From: Methylobacterium aquaticum
GTDB lineage: Bacteria > Pseudomonadota > Alphaproteobacteria > Rhizobiales > Beijerinckiaceae
Length of the DNA stretch: 64,000 nucleotides
NCBI RefSeq assembly: GCF_016804325.1
Contig: NZ_CP043627.1
Coordinates: forward strand, 6,665,001 to 6,729,000
Reading direction: 5' to 3'
Shown: in pieces, positions 27,829 to 35,472 of the stretch
How the letters are laid out: each line of letters opens with the position of its first letter
Position numbering within the stretch: position 1 is the first letter of the stretch
Translations under genes and position numbers: made by a program
The notes under the pieces: generated by a model
What the model was told of the DNA's origin: nothing
The model's input: the letters and a program-made list of their open reading frames with translations, nothing else
The model's database searches: none

Positions 27829-28905
27829 CTACCTCGTCGTGTCGGGCGGGGCGGCGAGCACGCGATAGAACCCGTCCGGATCGTCGCGCCGATCCTCCAC
27901 CGCCCGCTTCAAGCCCGCGACGATGCGGGCCGCGATCGGCAGGCGGTAGTGCAGGGCATCCCAATAAAGGGTGTCGTCCCGCGTCACCGCCGACGGGATC
28001 CGGAAATCGACCAGCGTCGCGCCGTGCCGCCGGGCGATCTCGGCAACCTGCGCCTTGCAGGCCGCCTCGCGGGCCGCGGAACGGCTGCCCGGACGCGGCT
28101 GCGCCGCGACGTTGACCGGCATGAAGGCGACGAGCTTGAGCCCCCCCGCCGGGACGAGGCCGAGGAGGTCGTCGAGCCAGGGCAGGGCCGGCAGGGAGAC
28201 GGGCCGCTCGCCGGCCTCCGCACCGGACCGCGCCTCCGGGCCGGGTCCCTCGCCGTGGATGTGCGCCGCCGCCCGCGCGGCGTCGTAGCGGGATTCCGGC
28301 GGGGTGAAGACCTCGTAGCCGTCGCCACGGATCCGCGCCGGCATCCGTCCGAGGGCGTGGAGCAGCACCCGGCCGGCGATCTCGGCGCTCTGCTGGTTCC
28401 ACTGATGGAACGGCGCATCCCAGCCGAGCGGCTCCCGGTACAGCCAGGGCGGGAAGGGCCGGAAGGTCAGGCGCTTCGTGTCGGCCTCCGTCTCGCACCA
28501 CGGCGCGTCGAGGCCGAACAGGACTGCCGTCGCCGGCGCCCGCGCGAGGAAGAGCCGGGCGAGCCGGGTCTGCTCCCAGGGCGTCGCCGCGTTCATCGCG
28601 AGGTTGGCGAAACGGCCGCCGAAGGCCCGGTCGAGAGCTTCGGGATCGAGGAGGCGGGCGGTCGAGGTGCCGAACACCGCCGCGTCGAAGGCGCCGCCCC
28701 GCACCACCTGCGGGTACATGAAGCGCTGGTTGAGATCCATGATCGGCCCTGGCGCCCGCCCGGGCGCGGCGCGCAGGCCGTAGGGGTCGAGGATCGTCAC
28801 GAAGGCGAGCACGCCGAGACCCAGGGCCCCGGCCGTGCCGAGGAGCAGGCCGGCGAAACGCCGCCAGTGGGCGGGAGGGCTGGGCGTTGCGGTGTCTGGC
28901 AGCAT
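27829..28905 (-). CDS. Membrane-anchored SGNH-like protein
   Basis: 358 residues with one membrane anchor (about 16-38, LLLGTAGALGLGVLAFVTIL) and a large outer domain. AAVFGTSTARLLDP at about residue 80 sits where SGNH/AlgX-type hydrolases carry the nucleophile motif, and the C-terminal YWDALHYRLPIAARI has the matching Asp and His. This pattern is common in exported proteins linked to polysaccharide acetylation, but the substrate is unknown. It is convergent with the polyprenyl synthase and lies just outside the tRNA-Lys insertion site. Confidence 0.7.
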   Translation of the reverse strand: MLPDTATPSPPAHWRRFAGLLLGTAGALGLGVLAFVTILDPYGLRAAPGRAPGPIMDLNQRFMYPQVVRGGAFDAAVFGTSTARLLDPEALDRAFGGRFANLAMNAATPWEQTRLARLFLARAPATAVLFGLDAPWCETEADTKRLTFRPFPPWLYREPLGWDAPFHQWNQQSAEIAGRVLLHALGRMPARIRGDGYEVFTPPESRYDAARAAAHIHGEGPGPEARSGAEAGERPVSLPALPWLDDLLGLVPAGGLKLVAFMPVNVAAQPRPGSRSAAREAACKAQVAEIARRHGATLVDFRIPSAVTRDDTLYWDALHYRLPIAARIVAGLKRAVEDRRDDPDGFYRVLAAPPDTTR

Positions 28906-29032
28906 CGGGACGCGGGTTGATGTGGGCGGCCCTGGTCTCCCGGTTGACCCGGCCGCGTCAACCCCCTATGTCCGCGTCTGTCCCAAGCAGGATCGGGCCG
29001 GCCCACCAGCGCCGCGCCGTCGTCCGGGACGC

Positions 29033-29108
29033 GGGCGCGTAGCTCAGCTGGTAGAGCAACGGACTTTTAATCTGTAGGTCCTGGGTTCGAGTCCCAGCGC
29101 GCTCACCA
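29033..29108 (+). tRNA. tRNA-Lys(UUU)
   Basis: 76 bases including an encoded CCA. The acceptor arm GGGCGCG pairs with CGCGCTC (one G-U), the anticodon loop reads CTTTTAA giving anticodon UUU, and the T arm contains GGTTCGAGTCC. Integration of the prophage left this gene intact: its 3' 46 bases are the left attachment core. Confidence 0.97.
29063..29108. repeat. Left attachment core (within tRNA-Lys)
   Basis: 46 bases from the anticodon arm to the CCA end, beginning ACTTTTAATCTGTAGGTCCT and ending CGCGCTCACCA. An exact copy lies at 52699-52744; identity stops on both sides, which defines the exchange region. Confidence 0.95.
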
Positions 29109-29166
29109 CTTATCTAGTCTACATCAACGACTTAGGCGGTTGCGACGATGCGGCCATTTGGCCGGA

Positions 29167-29195
29167 GTGTCCAAGATTATCCGACCTGTGTCCAA
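29167..29195 (+). promoter_or_regulatory. Candidate integrase arm-type sites, left end
   Basis: GTGTCCAA occurs at 29167-29174 and 29188-29195, 21 bases apart, within 90 bases of the left core. The octamer occurs twice more at the right end. Paired short repeats flanking a core are how tyrosine-recombinase arm sites look, so I infer integrase or excisionase binding. Confidence 0.5.
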
Positions 29196-29247
29196 ATCGC
29201 CCCGTTCGATCTCGCCATCGTGCCGCTAGCAGGGTAGGGCAGGGATC

Positions 29248-29613
29248 ATGACCCCCACCATCCCCGACACCGTCCTTTCCTGGTCCCGCGGCCTCGCCAG
29301 CCTCTCCCCGGGCGTCGTTCCGTGCCGCGGGCTGCGTCCCGACGAGTGGCGCGAGACGCATCAGCGCTGCCAGGAGTTCGTCGAGCGGTGGGGGATGCAG
29401 GCGCACGAGGCCGGATGGGACACGCTGCGGCTTTTCGGCGTCCACCCGGAGCTCGGCACGATCCGCGGGGACTACAGCGGGATCCTCGTGACCCTTTCGG
29501 TCGAAATCCACGAGGTCACGCCCGAATGGATCAAGCTCGGGAGGTGGACCGCCTACCGACACGAGCCTGTGAAGATGCCGGGCATGATCCCGATCTGGGA
29601 GACCAAGCGATGA
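29248..29613 (+). CDS. Phage-element hypothetical protein
   Basis: 121 residues, soluble, no recognised domain. Trp-rich, with WRETHQRCQEFVERWGMQAH near residue 35. First gene inside the left end, rightward, 16 bases before the zinc-ribbon gene. Function unknown. Confidence 0.6.
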   Translation: MTPTIPDTVLSWSRGLASLSPGVVPCRGLRPDEWRETHQRCQEFVERWGMQAHEAGWDTLRLFGVHPELGTIRGDYSGILVTLSVEIHEVTPEWIKLGRWTAYRHEPVKMPGMIPIWETKR

Positions 29614-29629
29614 CCGGCGGCGGGGAAGA

Positions 29630-30001
29630 GTGACCCGCCGCAACCCCCGCCGGGCGTACGACGAGACCGGCCGGGAGATTGCGCCGCCGACCGTGGGCGA
29701 CATGCGGGCCCAAGGCGATTTCACCGCGGCCGTCACCTGCCACGGCTGCCAGCGGCACGTCGTCATCAGCACCGATCGGTTCCCGGACAATCTGCCGTTC
29801 CCGGACATCGCGCTCCGCCTCCGCTGCTCGTCCTGCGGCGGCAAGCGCGTCGGCGTGATGATGGATATGCAGGCCCATTACGCCCGTCTTGAGGCCAAGA
29901 CCGGATGGAAGATGGAGTCCAAGCCGTTCCGCACGATGCTGGAGCCGGATGAGCAGGCCCCAGACGCAAAAACCCCGCTCGGCGGCTGCCGGCGGGGCTG
30001 A
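29630..30001 (+). CDS. Phage-element zinc-ribbon-like protein
   Basis: 123 residues from GTG 29630. Two Cys pairs, CHGC near residue 37 and CSSCGGKRVG near 66, suggest a zinc ribbon. No other domain was recognised. Its 3' end contains the hairpin that probably terminates the converging late operon, an economical overlap. Confidence 0.6.
   Translation: MTRRNPRRAYDETGREIAPPTVGDMRAQGDFTAAVTCHGCQRHVVISTDRFPDNLPFPDIALRLRCSSCGGKRVGVMMDMQAHYARLEAKTGWKMESKPFRTMLEPDEQAPDAKTPLGGCRRG
29968..29997 (-). terminator. Rho-independent terminator of the leftward late operon
   Basis: On the minus strand a strong hairpin (CCCCGCCGGC pairing with GCCGAGCGGGG, one bulge) is followed by TTTTT. It lies 27 bases beyond the last leftward late gene and inside the 3' end of the rightward zinc-ribbon gene. 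Confidence 0.8.
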
Positions 30002-30023
30002 AGGCGTCTCGGGAAGGCGGAGG

Positions 30024-30407
30024 CTATGGGTGCCGCGATCGGCCTTGCACGTCCTGCTCCCGCTCGATGCGCTCAAGGATCTCGGTCTGCTTCCGGGCCT
30101 CCTCGCGCATGATCCTCACGCACTCGGCGATCCGGCGCTGAAGCTCGACGCACTCGCGCAGGATGTCCCGCATCTCCCGGGTCATGTCCGTGAAGGCCAC
30201 CGCGCCCTGAAGATGCAGAGCGCCATCCGGCGCGGCGAGCGTCGCCCCGGCCGGCGCGGCTGGCGCGGCTGCGGCATCCTTCGCTTTGTCGGCCTTGAGC
30301 ATAAGTCTCAGGCCGAAGATTACGATCAGCGCTCCCACCGCCGCCTGCAGGACCGGGAAACCGGACAGGCTGTCGTAGACCCCCTTCAGGAACCCGGCCT
30401 CAAGCAT
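30024..30407 (-). CDS. Phage membrane protein with coiled coil
   Basis: 127 residues. One membrane segment at about 20-37 (VLQAAVGALIVIFGLRLML), an Ala-rich linker, then a helical C-terminus rich in Glu/Arg (REMRDILRECVELQRRIAEC) likely to form a coiled coil. Last gene of the late operon, overlapping the preceding gene by eight bases. Perhaps an accessory lysis or membrane protein; function unproven. Confidence 0.6.
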   Translation of the reverse strand: MLEAGFLKGVYDSLSGFPVLQAAVGALIVIFGLRLMLKADKAKDAAAAPAAPAGATLAAPDGALHLQGAVAFTDMTREMRDILRECVELQRRIAECVRIMREEARKQTEILERIEREQDVQGRSRHP

Positions 30408-30963
30408 CGGTGACCTCTCCCCCGTGCGCCCGCGGCTTGGGCGTGAGCACCAGACCGCTCGCAGCGGCCGACGCCCTTAGCTCTTCGATCTGGCCCTCGA
30501 GGGTGTCCTTGCGCCGCACCGCGTCGCGGCGCGCGATGTAGCAGGACAGCAGCTCGAACATCGTCAGGGTGCCGAAGACCGGGATGTTGAGCGAGGGGGA
30601 GTTGGCGTGGAAGGCGTCGAGGAACAGCGCCAGGGTCAACTGCCCCCAGACCACGGCGCTGAACAGCGCGCACCAGGCGCGGATGTAGGCTCCCGATGGG
30701 AAGACGCGGCCGTTGTTGATGTGGCCGTTCATGTAGAGGGCGAAGGCCCGGGCGATGCCGACCACGGCGTAGAAGGTCGCCATGTTCTCCTCGGTGGCGC
30801 CGAGGGCGGCGATCGGCCGGAGAGCGGACCGCTCGAAGGTATCGCCAGGCATCGCGAGGGTGAGCGCGATCATGATCATCATGACCGCCATCGCCCACTC
30901 GAACAGGCGTTCCGAGCTATAGGGCCCGGCCGGGTGGCTGGGGTCGGCCTCGAACAGGGGCAT
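30400..30963 (-). CDS. Phage multi-pass membrane protein
   Basis: 187 residues with about four hydrophobic segments (AMAVMMIMIALTLAM, FYAVVGIARAFALYM, ALFSAVVWGQLTLALFL, FGTLTMFELLSCYI) and a charged tail. No named family recognised. Lies in the lysis/accessory end of the late operon, starting at the stop of the Rz1-like gene. Confidence 0.6.
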   Translation of the reverse strand: MPLFEADPSHPAGPYSSERLFEWAMAVMMIMIALTLAMPGDTFERSALRPIAALGATEENMATFYAVVGIARAFALYMNGHINNGRVFPSGAYIRAWCALFSAVVWGQLTLALFLDAFHANSPSLNIPVFGTLTMFELLSCYIARRDAVRRKDTLEGQIEELRASAAASGLVLTPKPRAHGGEVTDA

Positions 30964-31157
30964 CAGCGCTTCCCCCAGCCGCAGGCGGCGACGCCCTTGG
31001 CGTTGTGCACCCGGATCTGCCGGCGCGTCTCCGGCGTGTCCTTGGCGCTGTACGTGATGGGCGCCGCGGTCTGGCAGAACCGGGCCGCGTCCGCCTGGAT
31101 TTCAGGGGCCGAGCACGCGAAGACGAAGAAGCCCGCGGCCGCGCAGGTGAACGTCAT
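30963..31157 (-). CDS. Small Rz1-like phage lysis protein
   Basis: 64 residues. A hydrophobic start with Cys (MTFTCAAAGFFVFACS) is followed by PITYSAKDTPETRRQIRVHN, a pattern I associate with small phage proteins after holin/Rz genes, where the consensus PI-W/YS-DT-HN recurs. It lies four bases after the Rz-like gene, consistent with an outer spanin-type partner (inference). Confidence 0.55.
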   Translation of the reverse strand: MTFTCAAAGFFVFACSAPEIQADAARFCQTAAPITYSAKDTPETRRQIRVHNAKGVAACGWGKR

Positions 31158-31161
31158 GGCT

Positions 31162-31395
31162 TCAGCCCTTTCGCAGGAACGGATCGGCCGGATCTTCCGG
31201 CGCTGCAGCCGCAGCATCGCCCGCTGCCTTGGCGACTGCCTCCTGGCGCTCCGCCTCGCGCCGGCTGTCCTCGGCCTGCGTCTTGGCGCCGAGGTCGCGC
31301 AGGGCGCCCTCCGCCCGCCTCCGGGCCGCATAATCGTTCGCGGCCCGGGACAGGAATGCCAGGATGGCCGACAGCCACCAGGGCAGGGAGATCAC
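31162..31395 (-). CDS. Rz-like inner-membrane lysis protein
   Basis: 77 residues from GTG 31395, whose GTGA overlaps the holin stop. An N-terminal membrane segment (WWLSAILAFLSRAAND) precedes a charged helical stretch, the layout of an i-spanin. Sequence identity to named Rz proteins was not recognised; the call rests on layout and place between holin and the Rz1-like gene. Confidence 0.55.
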   Translation of the reverse strand: MISLPWWLSAILAFLSRAANDYAARRRAEGALRDLGAKTQAEDSRREAERQEAVAKAAGDAAAAAPEDPADPFLRKG

Positions 31396-31658
31396 TGCGC
31401 GACCACCTTGGGGCCGGCTGCCTCGGCGATGTGCGGCGACGTGGTGACGATCTGGGCCACTTGCGGCACCGCCGCGGCGCTCTGCACGAGGGCGGTATTG
31501 CGGCGGGCGTAGAGGCCCCAGGCGGTGACGGTGATCGTGACGATGGCGCCGATGACCGCGGTGGCGGTGTCGGCGTCGATCCAGCCGCGGCCCACGGCGA
31601 TGCCGCCGCCGAACTGGAGGAGGGTGCGCAGGAGCGCGGCAAGCTGTTCCTGGTTCAT
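31392..31658 (-). CDS. Holin (Pam3-gp28-like)
   Basis: 88 residues. The layout MNQEQLAALLRTLLQFGGG, then ADTATAVIGAIVTITVTAWGL, with two hydrophobic segments, matches the small holin-like family found in Rhizobiales prophages. Holins form membrane lesions that release or trigger the endolysin. It is in the lysis cassette, downstream of the endolysin and the Acb2-like gene. Confidence 0.7.
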   Translation of the reverse strand: MNQEQLAALLRTLLQFGGGIAVGRGWIDADTATAVIGAIVTITVTAWGLYARRNTALVQSAAAVPQVAQIVTTSPHIAEAAGPKVVAQ

Positions 31659-31714
31659 GGTCGTGTCCTTGCGAGGGGAGCTTAGGAGGTAAGCTCGGGC
31701 TGAATGAGGGGACC

Positions 31715-31981
31715 TCAGGCGGTCTTGTCGTCCTCAGGCAGAGCGACGCGGCTCGGCTGGAAGACGCTGCGGTTGAGGGCCATGAAGCCCTGCTCGATCG
31801 CCGTGCGGCCGATAGCGAACCACCGCCCATCGACGGCGCCGGGCTCCATCTGCGCCAGCTTGTCGAACTGGCGCAGCACGCGCTCTTCGAGGGCCTTGTT
31901 CTCGTTGACGAGAGCCACCTTGTCGTCGGTCTGGGGCTGGTAGCCGGCCACGGGGAGGCCGTGATGCTGCTTGCTGGTCAT
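31715..31981 (-). CDS. Acb2/Tad1-hairpin-like small phage protein (candidate anti-CBASS sponge)
   Basis: 88 residues, soluble, predicted as two helices: GYQPQTDDKVALVNENKALE, then DGRWFAIGRTAIEQGFMALN followed by RSVFQPSRV. I recognise this as a widespread small phage family which I believe is grouped with the Acb2/Tad1 helical hairpin; Acb2 proteins bind cyclic dinucleotide and trinucleotide messengers and so block CBASS defence. That grouping is from memory and needs a profile search. It sits between endolysin and holin genes, leftward, a typical spot for accessory genes. It could instead be an unrelated structural or lysis accessory protein. Confidence 0.55.
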   Translation of the reverse strand: MTSKQHHGLPVAGYQPQTDDKVALVNENKALEERVLRQFDKLAQMEPGAVDGRWFAIGRTAIEQGFMALNRSVFQPSRVALPEDDKTA

Positions 31982-32062
31982 GATGGTGTCCTGATTGTGG
32001 GGGATGTGCTCGGCTGGCCCGGCCGGCGCGGGTCGAACTGCCGCAAAATCTACGGGGGTTGG

Positions 32063-32650
32063 TTAGGCGGCGATCAGCTTGCCGCAGGTCGGGCACTTCG
32101 CCGGATCGACCGCCGGTGCGGGTTCGGCCGCCATGGCGAGCGCCGCCTTGCGAACCTCTTCGACCCGCCGGCCCCAGCCCTTGCCGAACCGCGGCCAGGT
32201 CGAAAGCTCCCGCAGGAACGCCAGCCGCCCGTCGCACAGGGCGTCGATCAGGTCAGCCGGCTTATGCTTCGCCACGGCCGCCAGGGAGATCGGCCCAAGC
32301 TTGCCGTCGTCGGCCACCTTGAGCGCCCGCTGGAGCCCGATCACCGCCCGCTTCGGCCCGCTGTTCACCGCGAAATCGAACAGCGCATAGTCGAGGCCGG
32401 CCGGCAGCGCGTCGCCCTGGATCGCGTCCCAGAACCGGCGCCGGTAGATCGGGGCGACGGTCGCGGGTGTCAGCGCCCGCACCTCCGCCTTCGTCGCCGG
32501 CCGGCCGAGCCACAGGCTCAGCGTACCGATCGTGACGCCGAGATTGGTGGCGCCCCCGTTGTCGTGCGGGTCGTCAACATAGCCTCCTTCGCTCTTCAGA
32601 ACGAGCTGCAAAGATCTTGCGAAGCGCTCATCTGCGCCGTAGACTGACAT
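32063..32650 (-). CDS. Endolysin, glycoside hydrolase 108 family
   Basis: 195 residues. The GH108 catalytic region is clear: LKSEGGYVDDPHDNGGATNL with the catalytic Glu in SEGGY, then LGVTIGTLS, and FDFAVNSGPKRAVIGLQRAL from the peptidoglycan-binding half. It cuts peptidoglycan glycan strands as a muramidase. An unusual C-terminal extension ends in a CPTCGK pair. It begins the lysis cassette and is divergent from the HNH-type gene across 25 bases. Confidence 0.9.
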   Translation of the reverse strand: MSVYGADERFARSLQLVLKSEGGYVDDPHDNGGATNLGVTIGTLSLWLGRPATKAEVRALTPATVAPIYRRRFWDAIQGDALPAGLDYALFDFAVNSGPKRAVIGLQRALKVADDGKLGPISLAAVAKHKPADLIDALCDGRLAFLRELSTWPRFGKGWGRRVEEVRKAALAMAAEPAPAVDPAKCPTCGKLIAA

Positions 32651-32675
32651 GGACTAACCTTTCTGGGGATGGCAG

Positions 32676-33305
32676 ATGGCGGCGCCACTAGACATTACAG
32701 GTGAACGCTATGGTTCATTGGTGGCCATTAGTCGTGCAGCGAGTGCTGGCAAGCGCACGACATGGCTTTTCCGTTGCGATTGCGGCGCAGAGGTTGTGCG
32801 CGGATTGGAGCCCGTCAGGAGAGGAGACACCCGGAGTTGTGGGTGTCTCAGGATTGAGGTGACGAGAGCGCGCTCAATCACACATGGGCACCGGACGGGA
32901 AGGAAATCCTCGCGAACCCTCCGCGCATATTACGGCGCACTTGGGCGGTGCTATAATCCAGCAGACGAAAAGTACTCGCAGTATGGAGGGCGAGGCATCC
33001 AGGTGTGCGAAGAATGGCGGCAGGGCTTTGAGAGTTTCCTTGCCGACATGGGAGAGTGCCCGCCACATCGGTCCTTGGACCGGGTAGATGTCAATAAGGA
33101 TTATGAACCGAGAAACTGCCGATGGGCAACAACCATGCAGCAGGCTCGCTCTAGGACAGACAACATCATTGTCAAACACAATGGGCGCGATCTCGTACTG
33201 AAAGACTTCGCGCGCCTCATGGGGGTGAATTATGGTCCGCTTCACGCCAGGGTGCGCTATAGGGGCCAAGACCCTCATGAGGCGGCGAAAGCCCTAATAG
33301 GCTAG
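32676..33305 (+). CDS. HNH/AP2-type putative homing endonuclease-like protein
   Basis: 209 residues, rightward inside the leftward late block and markedly lower in GC than its neighbours. An N-terminal half with FRCDCGAEVVRGLEPVRRG and RSCGCL suggests zinc binding; the middle carries RCYNPADEKYSQYGGRGIQV and CEEWRQGFESFLADMG, then SLDRVDVNKDYEPRNCRW, the pattern of phage HNH/AP2-like free-standing genes. Composition and orientation suggest separate acquisition. It could nick DNA to spread itself, but no activity is shown. Confidence 0.7.
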   Translation: MAAPLDITGERYGSLVAISRAASAGKRTTWLFRCDCGAEVVRGLEPVRRGDTRSCGCLRIEVTRARSITHGHRTGRKSSRTLRAYYGALGRCYNPADEKYSQYGGRGIQVCEEWRQGFESFLADMGECPPHRSLDRVDVNKDYEPRNCRWATTMQQARSRTDNIIVKHNGRDLVLKDFARLMGVNYGPLHARVRYRGQDPHEAAKALIG

Positions 33306-33431
33306 CCCCCGGGATCCTGCGGATCGTCCGACCATCCACCCTCGTGTGTCAGGACAAGCGAAAGCCCCCGCTCGAATGTGCTCGCGGTCATCAGGATCTC
33401 CAGATTGCTGCGAAAAGATGCGCGCGAGGCG
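33306..33431. other. Short convergent gap, nothing recognised
   Basis: 126 bases between the convergent HNH-type gene and the tail-spike-like gene; no gene or clear terminator seen. Confidence 0.4.
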
Positions 33432-34931
33432 CTAAAGCGGTGATAGCGAGGCCGCCGCGCCGCCGGTGCAGCGCGCCTGCGCGTCGAAACTCGTGCCGGA
33501 GCTGCCCGATCCCGACGGGAACACCGTGTTGACCGTCACGACGCTGCCGCTCGCGCTTGCAGAGACATCAAATCCGGTCGACGGTAGCCGCTCGGGCGTG
33601 CCGACCGTGGCCGAGACTGTGCCGTTTGAGTTGAACAGGGCGAGCGTGGCCCGGGTGACACTCGGGCCCACGTTGGGGATTACGCCGGTTGCCACCACCT
33701 CGCAGTACAGGCTCGCGAAGTTGAGCCCGTCCATCGCCTTGCCGACGCTGATCCGGAACACCGGAACAGCGAGGTTGGGCGCGGCCGAAACCTGTTTGAA
33801 AATGCCGTCACGCAAGTCGTTGGCGAGCACGCCCGTGACAGTCGAGGCAATCATCTGGGCGTTGTTCTTGTTGACGACGATGCCGTTCGCGATATTCGTG
33901 CCGATCAGCCGGACCCCGAAATACGGCACCCCATCGGGGGAGAAGTCGAACACCGCCCCCATACCGCTATCCATCTGCGAATTCACGACGCTGATGGAGC
34001 TGCGATAGACGGTCCCCGGGCCGATCGAGATCAGCGAGGCGCCGACGGCGTTGGTGTTGCCGGCGCAGTGGCACTGATTGATCAGGATGTCGCCGACGAC
34101 GGCACCTGTCCCTTCGTAGCGGAAGATGGCCGAGTCGGCGTCCGACAGCCCGGTCTTGATATTGGTGTAGGTGTTGCCCGTGCCCGAGCCGGCCGGGTAG
34201 TACCAGCCGTAATGCGCGCCCCGCGCGCCGGACAGGATGGTGATACGATCCCATGATGTCCAGGCGGTGAGATTTTCCTGGCCGTAATCCGTCGTCTGCG
34301 TTCCCGTGGCTACCTCGAACGCGGCGTAGAAGCCTTGCGTCGTGAGATTGGAGAACCTGGCGTAAGAGACGTAGTTGCCACCGGTGATCTTGATTGCGCG
34401 TGTAGCGTTGTAGGCGGCCGGAGCCGCGCTCTGGTGCCGGAACGTGCAGCCCGAGACCTCGACCTGCGAGGGCGCCGCGGCATTCGCGGCGATCTGGAGG
34501 ATCGGGCCGTTGTGGAGACCGACCAGCGTGCAGACCGCCTCGCCGTCGCCGCGCAGCGGGATCGGCTTCGAGAGCGTGACCGGTGCGGTGGTGATGCACA
34601 GACCCGCCCCACCGAGATGCAGGGCGCGGCCGAACAGCACCGCGACGTTGGCCGCGGCCTGGTATGCGGCCGTGTCGTTCGAGCCGCCCGCGCCCCCGTT
34701 GCAGACCGCGCCGAACGATTGCGGGTAGACCGGGAGATCACGAAACACCGCCGCGAGCGAGCGCCGCAGGGCGCCGCTGTCGGTCGGCGCCAGGGTCAGA
34801 TCGTCCGCCGGTCCAGTGCTCCCCTTAGGGAGCCGGATCGGAGCAGGGGCGCCTTGAGCGAGCGCCAGGGACGGCGCGAGCGCCAGCAGCGCCGCGATGA
34901 GCAGACGGGGGGTACGCAAGAGAGACCTCAT
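33432..34931 (-). CDS. Tail-spike-like right-handed beta-helix protein with signal peptide
   Basis: 499 residues from ATG 34931. The N-terminus MRSLLRTPRLLIAALLALAP then SLALAQG is a clear Sec signal with an A-Q type cut site, unusual for a virion protein. The body is a repetitive Asn/Gly/Thr-rich beta sequence with a pectate-lyase-like start (FGAVCNGGAGGSNDTAAYQA) typical of phage tail spikes. It probably recognises or degrades surface glycans. The start overlaps the stop of the preceding gene. Confidence 0.7.
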   Translation of the reverse strand: MRSLLRTPRLLIAALLALAPSLALAQGAPAPIRLPKGSTGPADDLTLAPTDSGALRRSLAAVFRDLPVYPQSFGAVCNGGAGGSNDTAAYQAAANVAVLFGRALHLGGAGLCITTAPVTLSKPIPLRGDGEAVCTLVGLHNGPILQIAANAAAPSQVEVSGCTFRHQSAAPAAYNATRAIKITGGNYVSYARFSNLTTQGFYAAFEVATGTQTTDYGQENLTAWTSWDRITILSGARGAHYGWYYPAGSGTGNTYTNIKTGLSDADSAIFRYEGTGAVVGDILINQCHCAGNTNAVGASLISIGPGTVYRSSISVVNSQMDSGMGAVFDFSPDGVPYFGVRLIGTNIANGIVVNKNNAQMIASTVTGVLANDLRDGIFKQVSAAPNLAVPVFRISVGKAMDGLNFASLYCEVVATGVIPNVGPSVTRATLALFNSNGTVSATVGTPERLPSTGFDVSASASGSVVTVNTVFPSGSGSSGTSFDAQARCTGGAAASLSPL

Positions 34932-35470
34932 CACTGCGCGATGACGACCGGCCCGCCAGGGCCGAGTTTGTAGGGCTGGCCGGTTGCGACCGGAGCAGGA
35001 TCGTCGGGGTTGCTGGACGCGACAGGCAGGCTGTTCATCCAAGCAAGATAAGTCGATGTAAACGCCGCGATGTCGCCCACGGTCACAACTACGGCGCGGT
35101 CTACTGCCAGCCCGTCCGTTGCCTGTTTAAGGCCGCCAGTTGACGACAATGGTATATCGGTCGGATCGTCCGTATCGGGGAACCGTCCGAGGATAGCGGC
35201 GATCCGCTGGCCTGCGCGACCGCGGTACTCGACGGGCTGTCCAGGTCCCACGATCATCGCATCAGGCGATGCATCCGGGGCCGGTGATGCCGCCATATCG
35301 ACCCGGGCCCAGACATCCGAGCGGATCGATGTGACCAGGAGCCCGGCAGGCGACGGCGCGACCGGCTGAGATCCGGTTGGGGTGGGGACCGAAGTGACTG
35401 CTAGGACGGTGCCGCCCAGGGGGGTGGCGACCCCAGACGGCGCTAGGGAGACATACGTGATTTCGAGCAT
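34931..35470 (-). CDS. Phage tail-region hypothetical protein
   Basis: 179 residues, low in charge, Pro/Ala/Val-rich with ADGLAVDRAVVV-like beta segments; no domain recognised. Lies between the SGNH tail protein (two-base gap) and the tail spike (overlap), so it is probably a tail fibre or spike accessory. Confidence 0.6.
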   Translation of the reverse strand: MLEITYVSLAPSGVATPLGGTVLAVTSVPTPTGSQPVAPSPAGLLVTSIRSDVWARVDMAASPAPDASPDAMIVGPGQPVEYRGRAGQRIAAILGRFPDTDDPTDIPLSSTGGLKQATDGLAVDRAVVVTVGDIAAFTSTYLAWMNSLPVASSNPDDPAPVATGQPYKLGPGGPVVIAQ

Positions 35471-35472
35471 CG

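Noticed and set aside
32623..32650. Promoter pair in the 25-base gap between endolysin and HNH-type gene
   Set aside because: Too short for two promoters, and no recognisable -35/-10 pair was seen.
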